A stretch of 64,000 bases of DNA from Gentiana macrophylla (GCA_026214975.1 CM047808.1:7119262-7183261); one strand, 5' to 3'. Shown: positions 12,358 to 23,890, numbered from the stretch's first letter. Notes: generated from the sequence alone by a model not told the origin. Translations and numbers: made by a program.

Positions 12358-13232
12358 GGAATTTTCTACAAAAACACTCGTGGGGGTCGAAACTCTAGCT
12401 CTCCTCGTCGAGAAGAAGTAAAAGGAAAGGGAGATTTAAACAAGGAAATAAGCAATGAATACTTACGTTGAAATAGTCAGATATAACAGTGCTTTATGCC
12501 TGCCAAAACGTAATGGAACTGTTGATATGACAGGGGGCTATAAGCCTCAACATGTTCTCGAAAACCGTCACTTGAAATGGGTGGGAGACGCCTCGTATTT
12601 CAAAAAAGAACATGAAGGCAAAAGTTATAACATCACACTGCCACCTGGCATCGTTGACTATATCCACCATGTTAAGGAAAGACCGAGCTGCGGCTCGACC
12701 AAGTCAAACCAGCCTAACATCTAACTCAGATCCGTCCTAACCTCAAGAGTTCAACTGGATCTGTGAGGCTTATGACGATACTAGATTTCACCGCTCCACG
12801 TATCAGGCACATGACATCCCAAATAATGACAAGAATAGACCTAATACCCTAACTGCAAGGGCCAAGAGCCCCATCATAAGCCTAAGGGCCGAACTGAGTC
12901 CTCATGAAGGAAGGTTGTTCAGGTCATCTCCCTGTGCACCGTAGTTCGGTCAGGACCGGCGAGGAGCAGGTCTACACAGCCCGGTCCGCCCGGTTCTAGC
13001 ATCTCGCCGCAAGTCGGTTAGAGAATATAATAAGGATAATAATTATACGATAATTATGGGAAGAATCCTAAGTCTTTAAGGCTCGGATCCTTATCATTTA
13101 AACATGGATATTTGAATATCACAATTATCTCCTAAAATCAAGGGATAATCCCAAAATTATCTCTAACTTGAATAACACGAAAACAGAGTCCACATTGGAC
13201 ACGGCCCACGCAGGCCTAGAGCACCATCGCCC
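12358..13232. other. Undetermined repeat-derived sequence of copy A
   Basis: Collinear with copy B about 51787-52656. An open frame at 12455-12724 (89 codons) is conserved in copy B (51884-52153) but matches no family I know and lies just upstream of the antisense ORF. By position it may be the 3' end or LTR of the gypsy element that supplied that ORF. G+C-rich words at 12940-13020 and an AT-rich stretch at 13021-13170 are present. No LTR boundaries could be fixed. Confidence 0.45.
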
Positions 13233-13458
13233 CAGTGGCGGATCCATAAATTTATCTCGATGGGGTCATCGGAGTCAAAATCTACATTTTTATACTGAAA
13301 ATTTATTTCAATGGGGTCACCGGAGCCTAAAACTGCATTTTTTAAAGAAAAAACGACATTTTTTAACAATAAACTACATCGTTTTAATACTAAAAAAATA
13401 TCCCCGGATCTCAGTGGGGTCACGTGACCCCACCCCATTACACATAGCTCCGCCCCTG
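13233..13458. mobile_element. hAT-type MITE with 8-bp target duplication
   Basis: A 226-bp element with imperfect terminal inverted repeats, cagtggcggatcca on the left and tagctccgcccctg on the right. It is flanked by a perfect 8-bp duplication, catcgccc (13225-13232 and 13459-13466). An 8-bp duplication and a CAG.GGCGGA end fit non-autonomous hAT elements. No coding capacity. Relatives lie in copy B (52657-52863) and in the CNL intron (56289-56505). Confidence 0.88.
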
Positions 13459-13793
13459 CATCGCCCCATATATAAACATCCACAAAGAACTACGGCAGTC
13501 TTGATTCCAACATACACATTGCATACGTAGTCATCCTAGAGAAATTCTCAGGCTCAGTCTAAATCTCTCCCAAAAACTCTCTCTCACCTTCTTAAAATTG
13601 TAGGGATCGTTTACACAAATCAATCAAGAATGAAATGGTCGAAACATGAAATGCTAAAAAAAAAATACTCTTGATACTACACTTCTTACCTCGAAACCAA
13701 ATCCGCTAATCCATCATTGAAAACGAAACTCCATATCTCGATTTCCTATATCAAATACTATTCTAAATCAATAAATATCTTATAAAGCAACTA
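13459..13793. other. Non-coding end of copy A middle piece
   Basis: Includes a TATA-like word (ccatatataaac, about 13464-13475) with CT-rich sequence about 90 bases downstream (13560-13590), which resembles an LTR promoter. The sequence is shared with copy B (52864-53190). No gene is seen. Confidence 0.5.
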
Positions 13794-16092
13794 TCATACA
13801 TATAGTATACTTATTAAATCTTCTAGGCATGGGACGACCAAATGGGCGAGTCGATGCTTTTTCCATATACCAGTTAAACGACGTCGTTTTGGGCTTTAAT
13901 TACATAAGCATTGCTGAGGCGGTTAGTGCTTTGACGTCATTGTTCCACTATCTTGCTCTGCTTGTCGGTTGCTCCACCACCGTTTGCTTGGTTTTGTCTA
14001 TAAATATGTTCCAGTGTAGAGCGAGAAACTCTTCTCGCATTACTTTCGTTGCTCTGGGTGAGTTCTTCTTCTCATTCTTCGTCCTTTCTCAGCTTTTCAT
14101 TACCCGTTTCTAATTTTTGGTAGATAATTGATGTTGTTTTTGCTGCTTTTTTCTCTTACATTTGCTGTTGCGTTTATCGTCGTTTTCCCCAGGTAATTTG
14201 TTGATTGTTTTACGGTTTGTATTGAGGTCTTTTTTGAGTTCATGGTATATTTGTTTACATTTATTTGCAAAATTAGTCAGTGTGTTTTCGTCTGCTTTCT
14301 AATTCCTTCAATCGTTTATGCATTGAATTATTGCTTTTGATTCTGTTCTTGTTGTGGATCATCTTGCATGCATGCTTCTTTAAGCGTGTTCTTTGGTTGT
14401 TCTTCATGGTGCATGTTTGACTACATCCTGTTTTTGGTTTATTCGTTTTTTTTTTGTGAAATTGGTTTGTTTGGCAATGGATTTTTTGGCTTTCATCTTC
14501 GACTTGTTTCCAGCTTTCGTTTTTGGTTTTCCTACTTTTTTATCGGGTTAATTAGAAATGGGTGCTTTTTTGGCCTCAAAGATTGCATTTTTATGCATGT
14601 TTTTCTGCAATTGCAGCTTGTTATTTGATTTTCATACTTTATGATTTCTCAGTTCATTCATTTGTTTATACTTTCATTTCTTTATCGGTGTCTGTATTTT
14701 TCCTACTTTTTTTGAAGCTCTGTGACTTTATTTGTATTTTTTGCTGCGTTTTATGTGGTATAGTACAGTTGCATGTCATTGTTGCTGCGGTAATTGCATC
14801 CTTTGATATGTAATTTTATGAGTGCACTTGCTGATGTTGCTCTGTTTTTGTTTGATTTAGTGTTTGAGATAGTTTCTCCCTTAATTGCGTTGAATGTTGT
14901 CATGTTGGACATGAAAGATGTTATCTTTGCTTTTTGTTATTGGGAATAGATACTGTTTTGTATTCAAGTAATTCAATCATTGTGTATGGTTTGTGCAATA
15001 GGTAGAATGAATGCAATGATTAGGAGATGTAATTAAAAAAAATACTACAAAATGTTTTCCTGGTACTATTGTTGATAGTATAAGAACGTTGGATTGAGAT
15101 GGTTGGAGATCTGTGGTGAGATAGTGAAGCCATGTCAGCTGTGGTGCTGTGTTCATTAGTCCTTTGTTTTCTGCTTCAGACTAGACCTCAAGACCATATG
15201 TGGTTACTTTGTGCAGCAGGATATGTGCTTCATTCCTAAAAATGGGCAGAAATATGTATTTGACTTTTTGGTACATAGGTAGCCTGCCTATTCTGCACCA
15301 AAATAGTTTGTTAATGTCATTGTAGGACTCTTTCCAATGGTAGACCAAAAGCCAATTTAGCTTTAACATGTTTGACTATTGTATGAGCAAGTTTGATATG
15401 GACATGTGTAGGAGGCTGTAGGAATTGAGAGGCATAATTGACATTGTATGTAATGTCTGGTCTTGTAAATGTGAAGTCTTGCAAGGCCCAAATTTTTCAG
15501 ACAAATTTCTATTCATTCCTAAAAATGTGCAGAAATATGTAGTTAAACTTTTGGTACATAAGCAGCTTACATATTTAATGTCTGGTGTTTACCTTATATA
15601 TGTACAAAGTATATTGACAGATGCTTCTTCAATGCCTCGTTGCTCAGTCATTATTTTTCATCTATTTGGGTGTGGTTTTGGTACCACATGATGCTTTGTA
15701 ATTATCATATTCTTTGTACATATACTGTGTTATCTTTATTTCTTAGTTACGGAGTTATTATAGTATACCATATTCCATATTTTTTGCCTATGTTTCTGAC
15801 TTTTGACGTTCAATGTGTGCTATTTTGGCTCTTCCTTTCTTAGCAGTGACGCGTGTATTAAGTTGCCTTCATGTGTTTTCATTTTGCAGTTGCTCGTTCA
15901 TTGGTTTTTCAGCTTTCTGTGTTTATTGGTTTCAGTCATCATTGTTGCAGGTACGTTTCCTCCATTCCTTTTACATGCTTTTATTAGTAAGTTATTGCAT
16001 ATATTTTGTTCGTTAGATTTATCGTTCATTGCCTTGTACTTACCGTAGATAGGTTAGGTCTATGAATTGTAGTAACGTTACATAGTAATTCC
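13794..16092 (+). other. Helitron 5' region / T-rich leader
   Basis: Strongly T-rich on the plus strand with many pyrimidine tracts. A possible donor lies at 14048-14060 (ctgggtgagttc), with possible acceptors at about 15950 (ttgttgcag) and 16066-16071 (aattgtag). This looks like promoter plus a long 5' intron of the Rep transcript. Overlapping hydrophobic open frames here reflect T-richness (Phe/Leu codons), not genes. Confidence 0.5.
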
Positions 16093-17370
16093 GTGGATGA
16101 CCTAAGCCGAACAAAGAGAAATGAGAGAAGGAGAAATAGTTACGCAGCTATGGATGCTGATAAAAAAACCGATTTTTTGAAGCAACGACGTACGCGTTAT
16201 GCGTTGAAAAATAGAGCTGTGCCTAGCTCTGTAGTAGACACTGAAGTTGCCTCAACTTCAGTCTGTGACCAAGGATTGTCCTTGGTGCCTGATAGTGCAA
16301 ATCCCTCTTCAGCTACAAATATAGTATTGCTGAGTTCACCTTCTCATGACCTAAGTATTGCAGTTGAAACAGATTCTGCACATACTACTCTAACTCATCG
16401 TGGTAATGCATTGTGCCGGGTGGCTCATATACACCATCAGTTTTATCCTTCTACCAGACTTAGGGTAGGCTTTCTTTCTACTGAATCACCCCATCTGTTG
16501 CCTATACCACACGCTGAATCGTACACCACTTTGTTACCAAATGCCCCAAATTGCAGCTATTGTCATGCCAAGCGTTTCTACCATGAGTCCATAGTGTTTT
16601 GTTGCTCTGAAGGTGAGATAAGTATTGCATCCCCATCAATGCCACCTGCCCTTGCCCGATTTTTTACAGACTCAGACATACAATCCTCAACTTTTAGGAA
16701 ATATGTAAGGAGCTATAATAATAACTTAGCTTTTACCACATTCGCAGCAAAAAAAGATAATGAACTTATGAAAAATAAGCAAGGTATATACACATTCAAG
16801 GTCCAAGTCAAAATACACCACTACCTTGCTTGCTTCAATGGAAATAACGATACCCCTATCGGTGTGAAGTTTTATTTCTATGACCCACAATCTGAACTCG
16901 AAGAGCACCTTGCTACTTCTTCACGATTTTCTAGAGATGTCATGACCACATTGATGCATGTACTTCATGAAAATCCATACGTACGTTTTTTGCGCCAAGT
17001 CAGAGATTTAGGATGTGTGCATGACTACAAATTATGCCTCGTTAATAACCCTAGACTCGATCAGCGTATTTATAATGAGCCTACCTGTGATGATGTGTCT
17101 GCGATTGTTTCAATGGATGAGGAAGATGGCTCCAACCCCGGATGTGATATCCAAATATATTCGAAAGATACAATCCCTTACAGAATATGCCACAACTATG
17201 GATGCTATGATCCATTGCAATACCCTTTGATATTTCCACAGGGTCAAGTTGGATGGCATTGTAATATAGAAAAACTTGCACCGAATAGTCGTAAAAGAGG
17301 TTATAGATGCCGCGTACTGATAGTACGTCTGCGAACCCCGGCTATTCTAAGAAGCACTTACCTAACCTAA
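16093..17370 (+). pseudogene. Helitron RepHel N-terminal fragment
   Basis: An open frame of about 425 codons. The first in-frame ATG is at 16150 (MDADKKTDFL), and an upstream exon may precede it. It begins with a basic 'RTKRNERRR...LKQRRTRYALKN' stretch, then a zinc-finger-like segment CSYCHAKRF near residue 155. Next come the pre-Rep block YTFKVQVKIHHYL..., FYFYDPQSELEEHL, a VSAIVSMDEED motif and YDPLQYPLIFPQGQVGWH. These match the N-terminal region of plant Helitron Rep/helicase. It stops where the HUH rolling-circle nuclease (Helitron_like_N) should begin. Full proteins exceed 1300 residues, so only the non-catalytic start remains, joined to RPA sequence by internal deletion. Confidence 0.85.
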
Positions 17371-17695
17371 TCAAATTGACATCAAAAAAACTGAAAGATA
17401 GACATGTAATAACCTTAATTGCATTTTGTCACCATACATTCATGAGTTATTAGTTATTAAGTGGGTAGTTTTTTAGAGCTAAAAACTCCTCCCTACTTGC
17501 TAGATTTTGTAACAAAACGAATTTGCAACCATTTTACTTCGAAAATAGTATTTATACACTGCATCAGTCAAAAAAAAAAAATAACAACCCTAAACTATAG
17601 TCCGGTTTTTGCTTGTGTATTTTGTTCATAAAACAATAGCTCATCCAACATAGTCCAAACATCATACATCTTCATGTTGCATTCCTCCTTACTAG
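17371..17695 (+). other. Deletion junction / putative intron between Rep and RPA parts
   Basis: AT-rich, no coding exon recognised. Upstream RPA1 exons (first OB fold) are missing here, and an acceptor-like 'cctccttactag' immediately precedes the first recognisable RPA exon. Confidence 0.5.
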
Positions 17696-19905
17696 ATATC
17701 GTCGCTGCAATCACCAACGTCAAGGAACCAAGGATCATTGATGTGAAAGGGAAACTCACTCCGATACAAGAATGTACTGTGGTCCAAAATGAGTAAGTAA
17801 AGCCTCTGTTCACGTTTTTATATTTTGTTTGTGTTGAGTTGGTGTTAGGTGTACCTGCCAAAAAGAAAACAACCAACCTTTTAGGTTCGGAGTTTCCACT
17901 GTTTTGGTGCTATCATCATATAATACAATAGATCACGCCTCTAATCTAACTAAAAAACAATAAAATCAACTTAACCAATAAAACTAACATATCAAAAACA
18001 AAATGTGTAGATTGAAACCTCTCATGCTTACTCTATGGGGAGACTTTGTGGAACACCAAGGATCAGAGTTGCTAGCTGCAAAGAATGACATGCCAATTAT
18101 ACTCTGCAAAGGGCTCAGAGCCACTTCCTTCTCAGGTAGAACCAATTAACTACTACCATCCAAACTACATACCTAATGACAGAAACAAGTTTAAAACAAT
18201 AGACGTAACTATCTTGCAGGCTTGTCTCTTTCCACAATTCCTTTCTCATTTGTCAGCATAGAGCCAAGCATCCCAGAAGTAGCAAGTCTCCGAGCATGGT
18301 AAGCATTGTCCATTCACATTTTCACTGCCCCTCTCCATGTCGCAAATACCTCCCTCACTCACATACTCTATTAAGTTAGTTAAATAATCAGCATACAACA
18401 ACTAAACTTCACACTAATTTCTACCATTCTCCCCTAGAGTAACATGCCATTCTCTTACATCAACAGGCTGGACAATCACCTGAACGAAGTAAGTAAAATT
18501 GCAAACATACCGCCTCGCAATTACCTGGAGACAACTGTGGAAAACCACGAAACACTTCGGTTAACACAACTCTCGCACATAATTCCCGACTCTCAGGTAA
18601 AAAAAACAATTGTCCCCAAACTTTGTGAACATAATTTCTGCTGTTACGTTCCCAACTACTACTTCTTCTATTGAACTGCTTAATCAAGGTCTTTTACAAA
18701 TACTATGTCTTCTACTTATTGTTACTACATAATTCCTCTTCCACAAAAAAACTTAAGCTAGAATACATGTTATTTATCTACCATACTTTGCTTGTTACGT
18801 AGGTTTTATACTCCATTGAAATAACATTTCCTCACACTTAATGAAAACCTAGGTTAGTACAAGGAATAATTAATTGAAAACGCAGTACTTTAGTCAGCAT
18901 TTTCCCCACATCAACCCTACCTCATCTACTTTTGATATCATAACAGTACTAATTTCTAAACTTGAACAGGTTGCTCTCTCCACAGTCATTATGACCATCA
19001 ACGACTTCCACCAAAAAATGGCATACACAAAGTGCCCAAAATGTCACCAAACACAAAAAGCACATCCTGATGAGACTTTCACCTGCCACACCTGCAAAGA
19101 AAATCAGATCGCAACCGCTCAGTAAGTAATAACCATTAACATTCACAAAGAACAAAAAAAAAAAATTAATTCACTGATCATTCTTCTAATAATAACTGTC
19201 TTGCAACAGTTGCAAAGTCATAGTAGAACTCACCGATGAATCTCGCACAATCACAGCAACTCTGTTCGACGAAAGTGCTGAGAAACTACTCAATCGCAAA
19301 CCAGAACAAATCCACAACATGGACAGCCAGGTAACATAACAAAAACAGTCAAATTCATGCTTCCATCACTTAACATCTACATCAACACTGACAAAAAAAA
19401 CTATTTCTGTATCCATAGGCAATGGCTCAGCACCTACAACAAATAAACAGCAAACTGAAAGGCAAGGAAATCATGGCTCAGATAAAAGCAAATCAGAAAA
19501 AATTCACCGACAAAATGACGCGCTACACAGTCCAAGAATGGATCGAAAACAAACCTTGTAAGCTGACACCATCAAAAAGCAACGAAACAGGTAAAGAAAC
19601 TTATCAACCTTTTTGCCTAATACACTGCCATTCAATATCTACAAACACAGCTGCCCTAATCCTCTAAATCCAATTGCCTAGGTGAAGCAAATGCAGGCCA
19701 AAGGCACAAAGAAATTTCTCCCAAAGAACCTACAACCGAAGCACAGCCATCACTACCCAAGCCAACCACCAACATGGAAAGCAACACAATAGGCACAAGC
19801 AAAACCATTCACACCACCGACAAAGAACTCAAAGAATCGACACAACCTCCACCCCATGAAAAAGCAAGTCAAGTCCCCAGAAATAAACTAATCAACAAAT
19901 ACTAA
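17696..19905 (+). CDS. RPA1-like (RPA70) gene carried by the Helitron, 5'-truncated
   Basis: Seven exons with consensus GT..AG borders that all join in one frame: 17696-17792, 18011-18135, 18220-18298, 18467-18596, 18970-19121, 19210-19330, 19419-19590, then a last exon 19682-19905 with a TAA stop (eight counting the last). It encodes the second OB fold (LKPLMLTLWGDFVEHQG; SIPEVASLRAWLDN) and the C-terminal zinc-ribbon OB fold (YTKCPKCHQTQ...FTCHTCKEN, then VIVELTDESRTITATLFDESAEKLL). A Ser/Thr/Pro-rich tail follows. RPA1 binds single-stranded DNA, and plant Helitrons are known to carry such genes, presumably to aid rolling-circle movement. The N-terminal and first OB domains are missing. No internal stops are seen, which is notable beside the truncated Rep. 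Confidence 0.82.
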
Positions 19906-20258
19906 CTATTTTGCTCATATTTTGTTGTAACTGTGAAGAACATCACTTCCCTCTACCATTCCACATTTTCATATGCTCCTAAACATTGCAGGTAACAACC
20001 CCCAAAAAAAAAGGTAACTATTTTGCTGAAACTTTGTAACTATTTTGACGCAACTTTGTAACCAGGAAACTCTTTAGCAATGTAAATATCTGTTCGCAAA
20101 AATAACGATTGCATTATCGCTATTACAAACATATATGTACCGTGCAATAATATTACGAAATTAACAAGATTCCCTACCCCTTCAGATGACAATACATTAA
20201 CACACTTTAGTATCACACATATTTCTAACAAACACAACTAACTTACACGAGGGCAACA

Positions 20259-20286
20259 ACGTGCATCGCACGTAGACGGAATCTAG
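20259..20286 (+). other. Helitron 3' hairpin and CTAG terminus
   Basis: Six-base stem ACGTGC/GCACGT with loop atc (20259-20273), a short spacer, then CTAG (20283-20286) followed by host T. This is the transposition stop signal of plant Helitrons. Confidence 0.88.
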
Positions 20287-20829
20287 TATATATATATATA
20301 TATTGGAAAAAAAAATTAATTATTAAAATATTTACCGTTTTCTTCAAGACTCAATAAGATTGGTTTCTCTTTGTGCTTGCTAATTGATACTAAGAAGATG
20401 TTCCAAAGCCCTTATCCTCATTTCTTTTTACTGTTTCTTTCTCCTTCCTTCTATTTTTCCAAAGAACCGTCCCTCCCCTCATGACTATGCACATGCAACC
20501 ATCAAATCACTTAAGAGGTGGATTTTTAATATTGTAACTCCCTATATTTATTGACGTAATGAATAGTCACTATTAACTAAGATAAATATTTATTTATCAA
20601 AATACTACAATTTTTTTTTTTTTTTTGCATTCTTGTTATTTTAGAGTTACTTTGCACTTTCGGATTAAATACGGATAATACTATCAAAATTGGTTTAAGG
20701 TATTACAAAATTAATGTGGATTTTTAAAATAGAGGTGATGTTCAAAGAAATGTGTAGTTGTGTATTTACATACACAACACAAGGTAGTTGCAATTGCTTG
20801 ACTCAGCAAAGAGTTGACCTAGCTATTAA
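20287..20829. repeat. Duplicated block copy A, right piece
   Basis: Starts in the TA tract and matches copy B from about 53190 to 53866, the upstream region of the CNL gene. Copy B has extra sequence: about 70 bases near 53380-53450 and a second TA tract at 53595-53663. The match ends at '..gacctagctattaa' (20829), where the CACTA element begins. The CNL gene that follows in copy B is not found here. Confidence 0.85.
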
Positions 20830-20861
20830 AACTACAAGAAAAAGAGTTTGAAGGGACCATC

Positions 20862-21350
20862 TTTAAAGGGACGACATTGTCGTTCCTTTAAACATCTTTA
20901 TTGGGACGACAATGTCGTCCCTTTAAATGAATTCAAACAAGGTCAAAGTTTTGGCCGGATTTTTTGGCGGGAAACTTTAATGGGACGACAATGTCGTCCC
21001 AAAAAACCAAATACTAGGCCCACTGTTCCACCTTGGATTTTCACGTGGACCGAACCGTTTAAAGGTACGACATTGTCGTCCCATTAAATAAAATTTAATA
21101 TTTTCCCATAAAAAAATATTTGTATGATTGTAATAATAAAATTTTGTTTTTGTAGGGACGACAAATGTCGTCCCTTTAAAGGAAAATAAATATTTTCAGA
21201 AAATAATAATTGTATAATTGAAATTATAAAAGTTTTTTGTTTGAAGGAACGACAATGTCGTCCCTTTAAAGAAAATGTAATAATTTCCCAGAAAATAATA
21301 TGTGTATGATTGAAATAATAAAATTTTGTGTTTTTAGGGTCCCTTCAAAG
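20862..21350. repeat. CACTA 5' subterminal palindromic repeats
   Basis: Six or more copies of a 19-base near-palindrome, gggacgacaatgtcgtccc or its variants, starting near 20868, 20902, 20982, 21064, 21157 and 21248, separated by AT-rich spacers of about 35-95 bases. In CACTA elements such subterminal repeats are the binding sites of the element's DNA-binding protein. Confidence 0.85.
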
Positions 21351-21530
21351 GAAAATAAATATTTTTTAGAAAATAATAATTGTATAATTGAAATTATAAA
21401 ATTTTGTGTTAATAAATAAAAACAATTGTTTTAATATACATATTGTAATAAACATTGCGTTAAAATATAAAAATACATTATTTTTTTTTATAAAAATTCA
21501 TTTATCTAACGATAATATACTAGTAATTAT

Positions 21531-22480
21531 GATAGTACTATCTGCTATAGATCGTCAGTTCGTTATCGAGCGATTGATTTGAATCATGGGGTTCGTTATC
21601 GAGCGATTGATGTCAATCCCGAGATCCGAAATCAATTAAGTGATTTCAAACCGATATATTTCCTTATTGATCATTCTGATAGTACTATCTGCTATAGATC
21701 GTCAGTTCGTTATCGAGCGATTGATTTGAATCACAGGGTTCGTTAATGACTGATTGATGTCAATCCCGAGATCCGAAATCGATTAAGCAATTTCAAACCG
21801 ATAACTTTCCTTATTGATCATTCTGATAGTACTATCTGCTATAGATCGTCAGTTCGTTATCGAGCGATTGATTTTAATCACGGGGTCCGTTAATGACCGA
21901 TTGATCTCATTCCCGAGATCTAAAATCGATTAAGCGATTTCAAACCGATATATTTCCCTTACAGGTCATTTTGATAGTACTATCTGCTATAGATCGTCAG
22001 TTCGTTATCGAGCGATTGATTTGAATCATGGGGTTCGTTAATGACCGATTGATGTCAATCCCGAGATCCGAAATCGATTAAGCGATTTCTAACCGATATC
22101 TTTCCTTAATGATCATTCTGATAGTACTATCTGCTATAGATCGTTAGTTCATTATCGAGCGATTGATTTGAATCACGGGGTTCGTTAATGACCGATTGAT
22201 GTCAATCCCGAGATCCGAAATCGATTAAGCGATTTCAAACCGATATATTTCCTTATTGATCATTCTGATAGTACTATCTGCTATAGATCGTCAGTTCGTT
22301 ATCGAGCGATTGATTTGAATCACGGGGTCCGTTAATGACCGATTGATCTCATTCCCGAGATCCAAAATCGATTAAGCGATTTCAAACCGATATCTTTCCC
22401 TTACAGATCATTCTGATAGTACTATCTCCTATATATCGTCAGTTCGTTATCGAGCGATTGATTTGAATCACGGGGCTCGT
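21531..22480. repeat. 147-bp tandem array
   Basis: The anchor word gatagtactatct occurs at 21531, 21678, 21825, 21973, 22120, 22267 and 22415, intervals 147-148 bases, about 6.4 units. Each unit holds gttcgttatcgagcgattgat, followed by 'cgattgat..tcaatcccgagatc' and 'gatttcaaaccgatat'. Units differ by only a few bases. Nothing coding was seen. Confidence 0.93.
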
Positions 22481-23876
22481 TATTTAGTTTTAAAACCTGA
22501 GGCTCGTTATTTAGTTTTAAAACCCGAGGCTCGTTAATTAGTCGATTACTGATTTTATTTTGTAGTTATTTAAAACTTGAGGCTCGTTATTTAGTTTTAA
22601 AACCCGAGGCTCGTTAATTAATTTTAAAACCCGAGGCTCGTTAATTAGTCGATTACTGATTTTATTTTGTAGTTATTTAAAACCCGAGGCTCGTTATTTA
22701 GTATTAAAACCCGAGACCCGTTAATTAGTTTTAAAACCCGAGGATCGTTATTTAGTTTTAAAACCCGAGGCTTGTTATTTAGTCGATTACTGATTTTATT
22801 TTGTAGTTATTTAAAACCCGAGTCTCGTTATTTGGTTTTAAAACCCGAGGCTCGTTAATAAGTTTTAAAACCCGAGCCTCGTTAATTACTTTTAAAACCC
22901 GAGGCTCGTTATTTAGTTTTAAAACCCAAGGCTCGTTAATTAGTTTTAAAAACCGAGCCTCGTTATTTAGTTTTAAAACCCGAGGCTCGTTATTTAGTTT
23001 TAAAACCCGAGGCTCGTTATTTAGTCGATTACTGATTTTATTTTATAGTTATTTAACACCCGAGGCTCGTTATTTAGTTTTAAAACCCGATGATCGTTAA
23101 TTAGTTTTAAAACCCGAGCCTCGTTAATTACTTTAAAAACCCGAGGCTCTTTATTTAGTTTTAAAACCCGAGGCTCGTTATTTAGTTTTAAAACCCGAGG
23201 CTCGTTATTTAGTCGATTACTGATTTTATTTTATAGTTATTTAAAACCCGAGGCTCGTTATTTAGTTTTAAAACCCGATGCTCGTTAATTAGTTTTAAAA
23301 CCCGAGCCTCGTTAATTACTTTTAAAACCCGAGGCTCTTTATTTAGTTTTAAAACCCGAGGCTCGTTATTTAGTTTTAAAACCCGAGGCTCGTTATTTAG
23401 TTTTAAAACCCGAGGCTCGTTATTTAGTCGATTACTGATTTTATTTTGTAGTTATTTAAAACCCGAGGCTCGTTATTTAGTTTAAAAACCCGAGGCTCGT
23501 TAATTAGTTTTAAAACCCGAGCCTCGTTAATTACTTTTAAAACCCGAGGCTCGTTATTTAGTTTTAAAACCCGAGGCTCGTTAATTAGTTTTAAAACCCG
23601 AGGCTCGTTATTTAGTCGATTACTGATTTTATTTTGTAGTTATTTAAAACCCGAGGCTCGTTATTTAGTTTTAAAACCCGAGGCTCATTAATTAGTTTTA
23701 AAACCCGAGCCTCGTTAATTACTTTTAAAACCCGAGGCTCGTTATTTAGTTTTAAAACCCGAGGCTCGTTAATTAGTTTTAAAACCTGAGCCTCGTTATT
23801 TAGTTTTAAAACCCGAGGCTCGTCATTTAGTTTTAAAACCCGAGGCTCGTTAATTAGTTTTAAAATCAAAAAATTA
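22481..23876. repeat. 27-bp tandem array with interspersed 53-bp variants
   Basis: About 50 units of the 27-base word cgaggctcgttatttagttt + taaaacc, with 'ttaatta' variants. The diverged segment cgattactgattttatttt interrupts it at 22543, 22650, 22784, 23026, 23214, 23429 and 23617. The intervals (107, 134, 242, 188, 215, 188) are all a multiple of 27 minus 1, indicating higher-order amplification. An open frame on the minus strand (23612-23869) is purely repeat-encoded. Confidence 0.92.
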
Positions 23877-23890
23877 AAAAAAAAAACCTT

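Larger units (their letters stand above)
10515..13793. repeat. Duplicated block copy A, middle piece
   Basis: Collinear with copy B about 49837-53195. It contains the KCS fragment, the antisense gypsy ORF fragment, undetermined sequence and the hAT MITE. It lacks the SINE-like insertion of copy B (about 49880-50000). It ends at 13793, where the Helitron was inserted. The stretch 10515-10744 has no coding region beyond the KCS downstream flank. Confidence 0.9.
13794..20286 (+). mobile_element. Helitron, 6.5 kb, non-autonomous derivative
   Basis: Begins TC (13794), ends CTAG (20286), and sits between host A (13793) and host T (20287). Removing it recreates 'aagcaacta|tatatata', which is what copy B shows at about 53185-53195, so both ends are supported by an empty site. 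A 3' hairpin (ACGTGC-atc-GCACGT, 20259-20273) lies about 10 bases before the terminus, as in plant Helitrons. Content: long T-rich leader, the N-terminal part of RepHel, and an RPA1-like gene, all on the plus strand. The HUH nuclease and helicase domains are absent, so it could move only with help from elsewhere. Confidence 0.92.

Noticed and set aside
12455..12724. 89-codon open frame also present in copy B (51884-52153)
   Set aside because: Conservation is explained by the recent block duplication. No known domain, and no sign of independent selection, so it is not called as a gene.
13829..16048. Several hydrophobic open frames that look like membrane proteins
   Set aside because: T-rich Helitron leader gives Phe/Leu/Ile codons in every frame; the frames overlap and show no conserved family.
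16093..16149. GTG at 16093 as the Rep start codon
   Set aside because: Not an ATG; the first in-frame ATG is 16150, or the segment is an internal exon with an upstream start.
23612..23869. 85-codon minus-strand open frame of repeated VLKLNNEPR units
   Set aside because: It is the 27-bp tandem array read in frame; the period is a multiple of three, so it stays open by chance.
22481..23876. Regular short repeats that could suggest a CRISPR array
   Set aside because: There are no unique spacers, units are contiguous, and the host is a plant.
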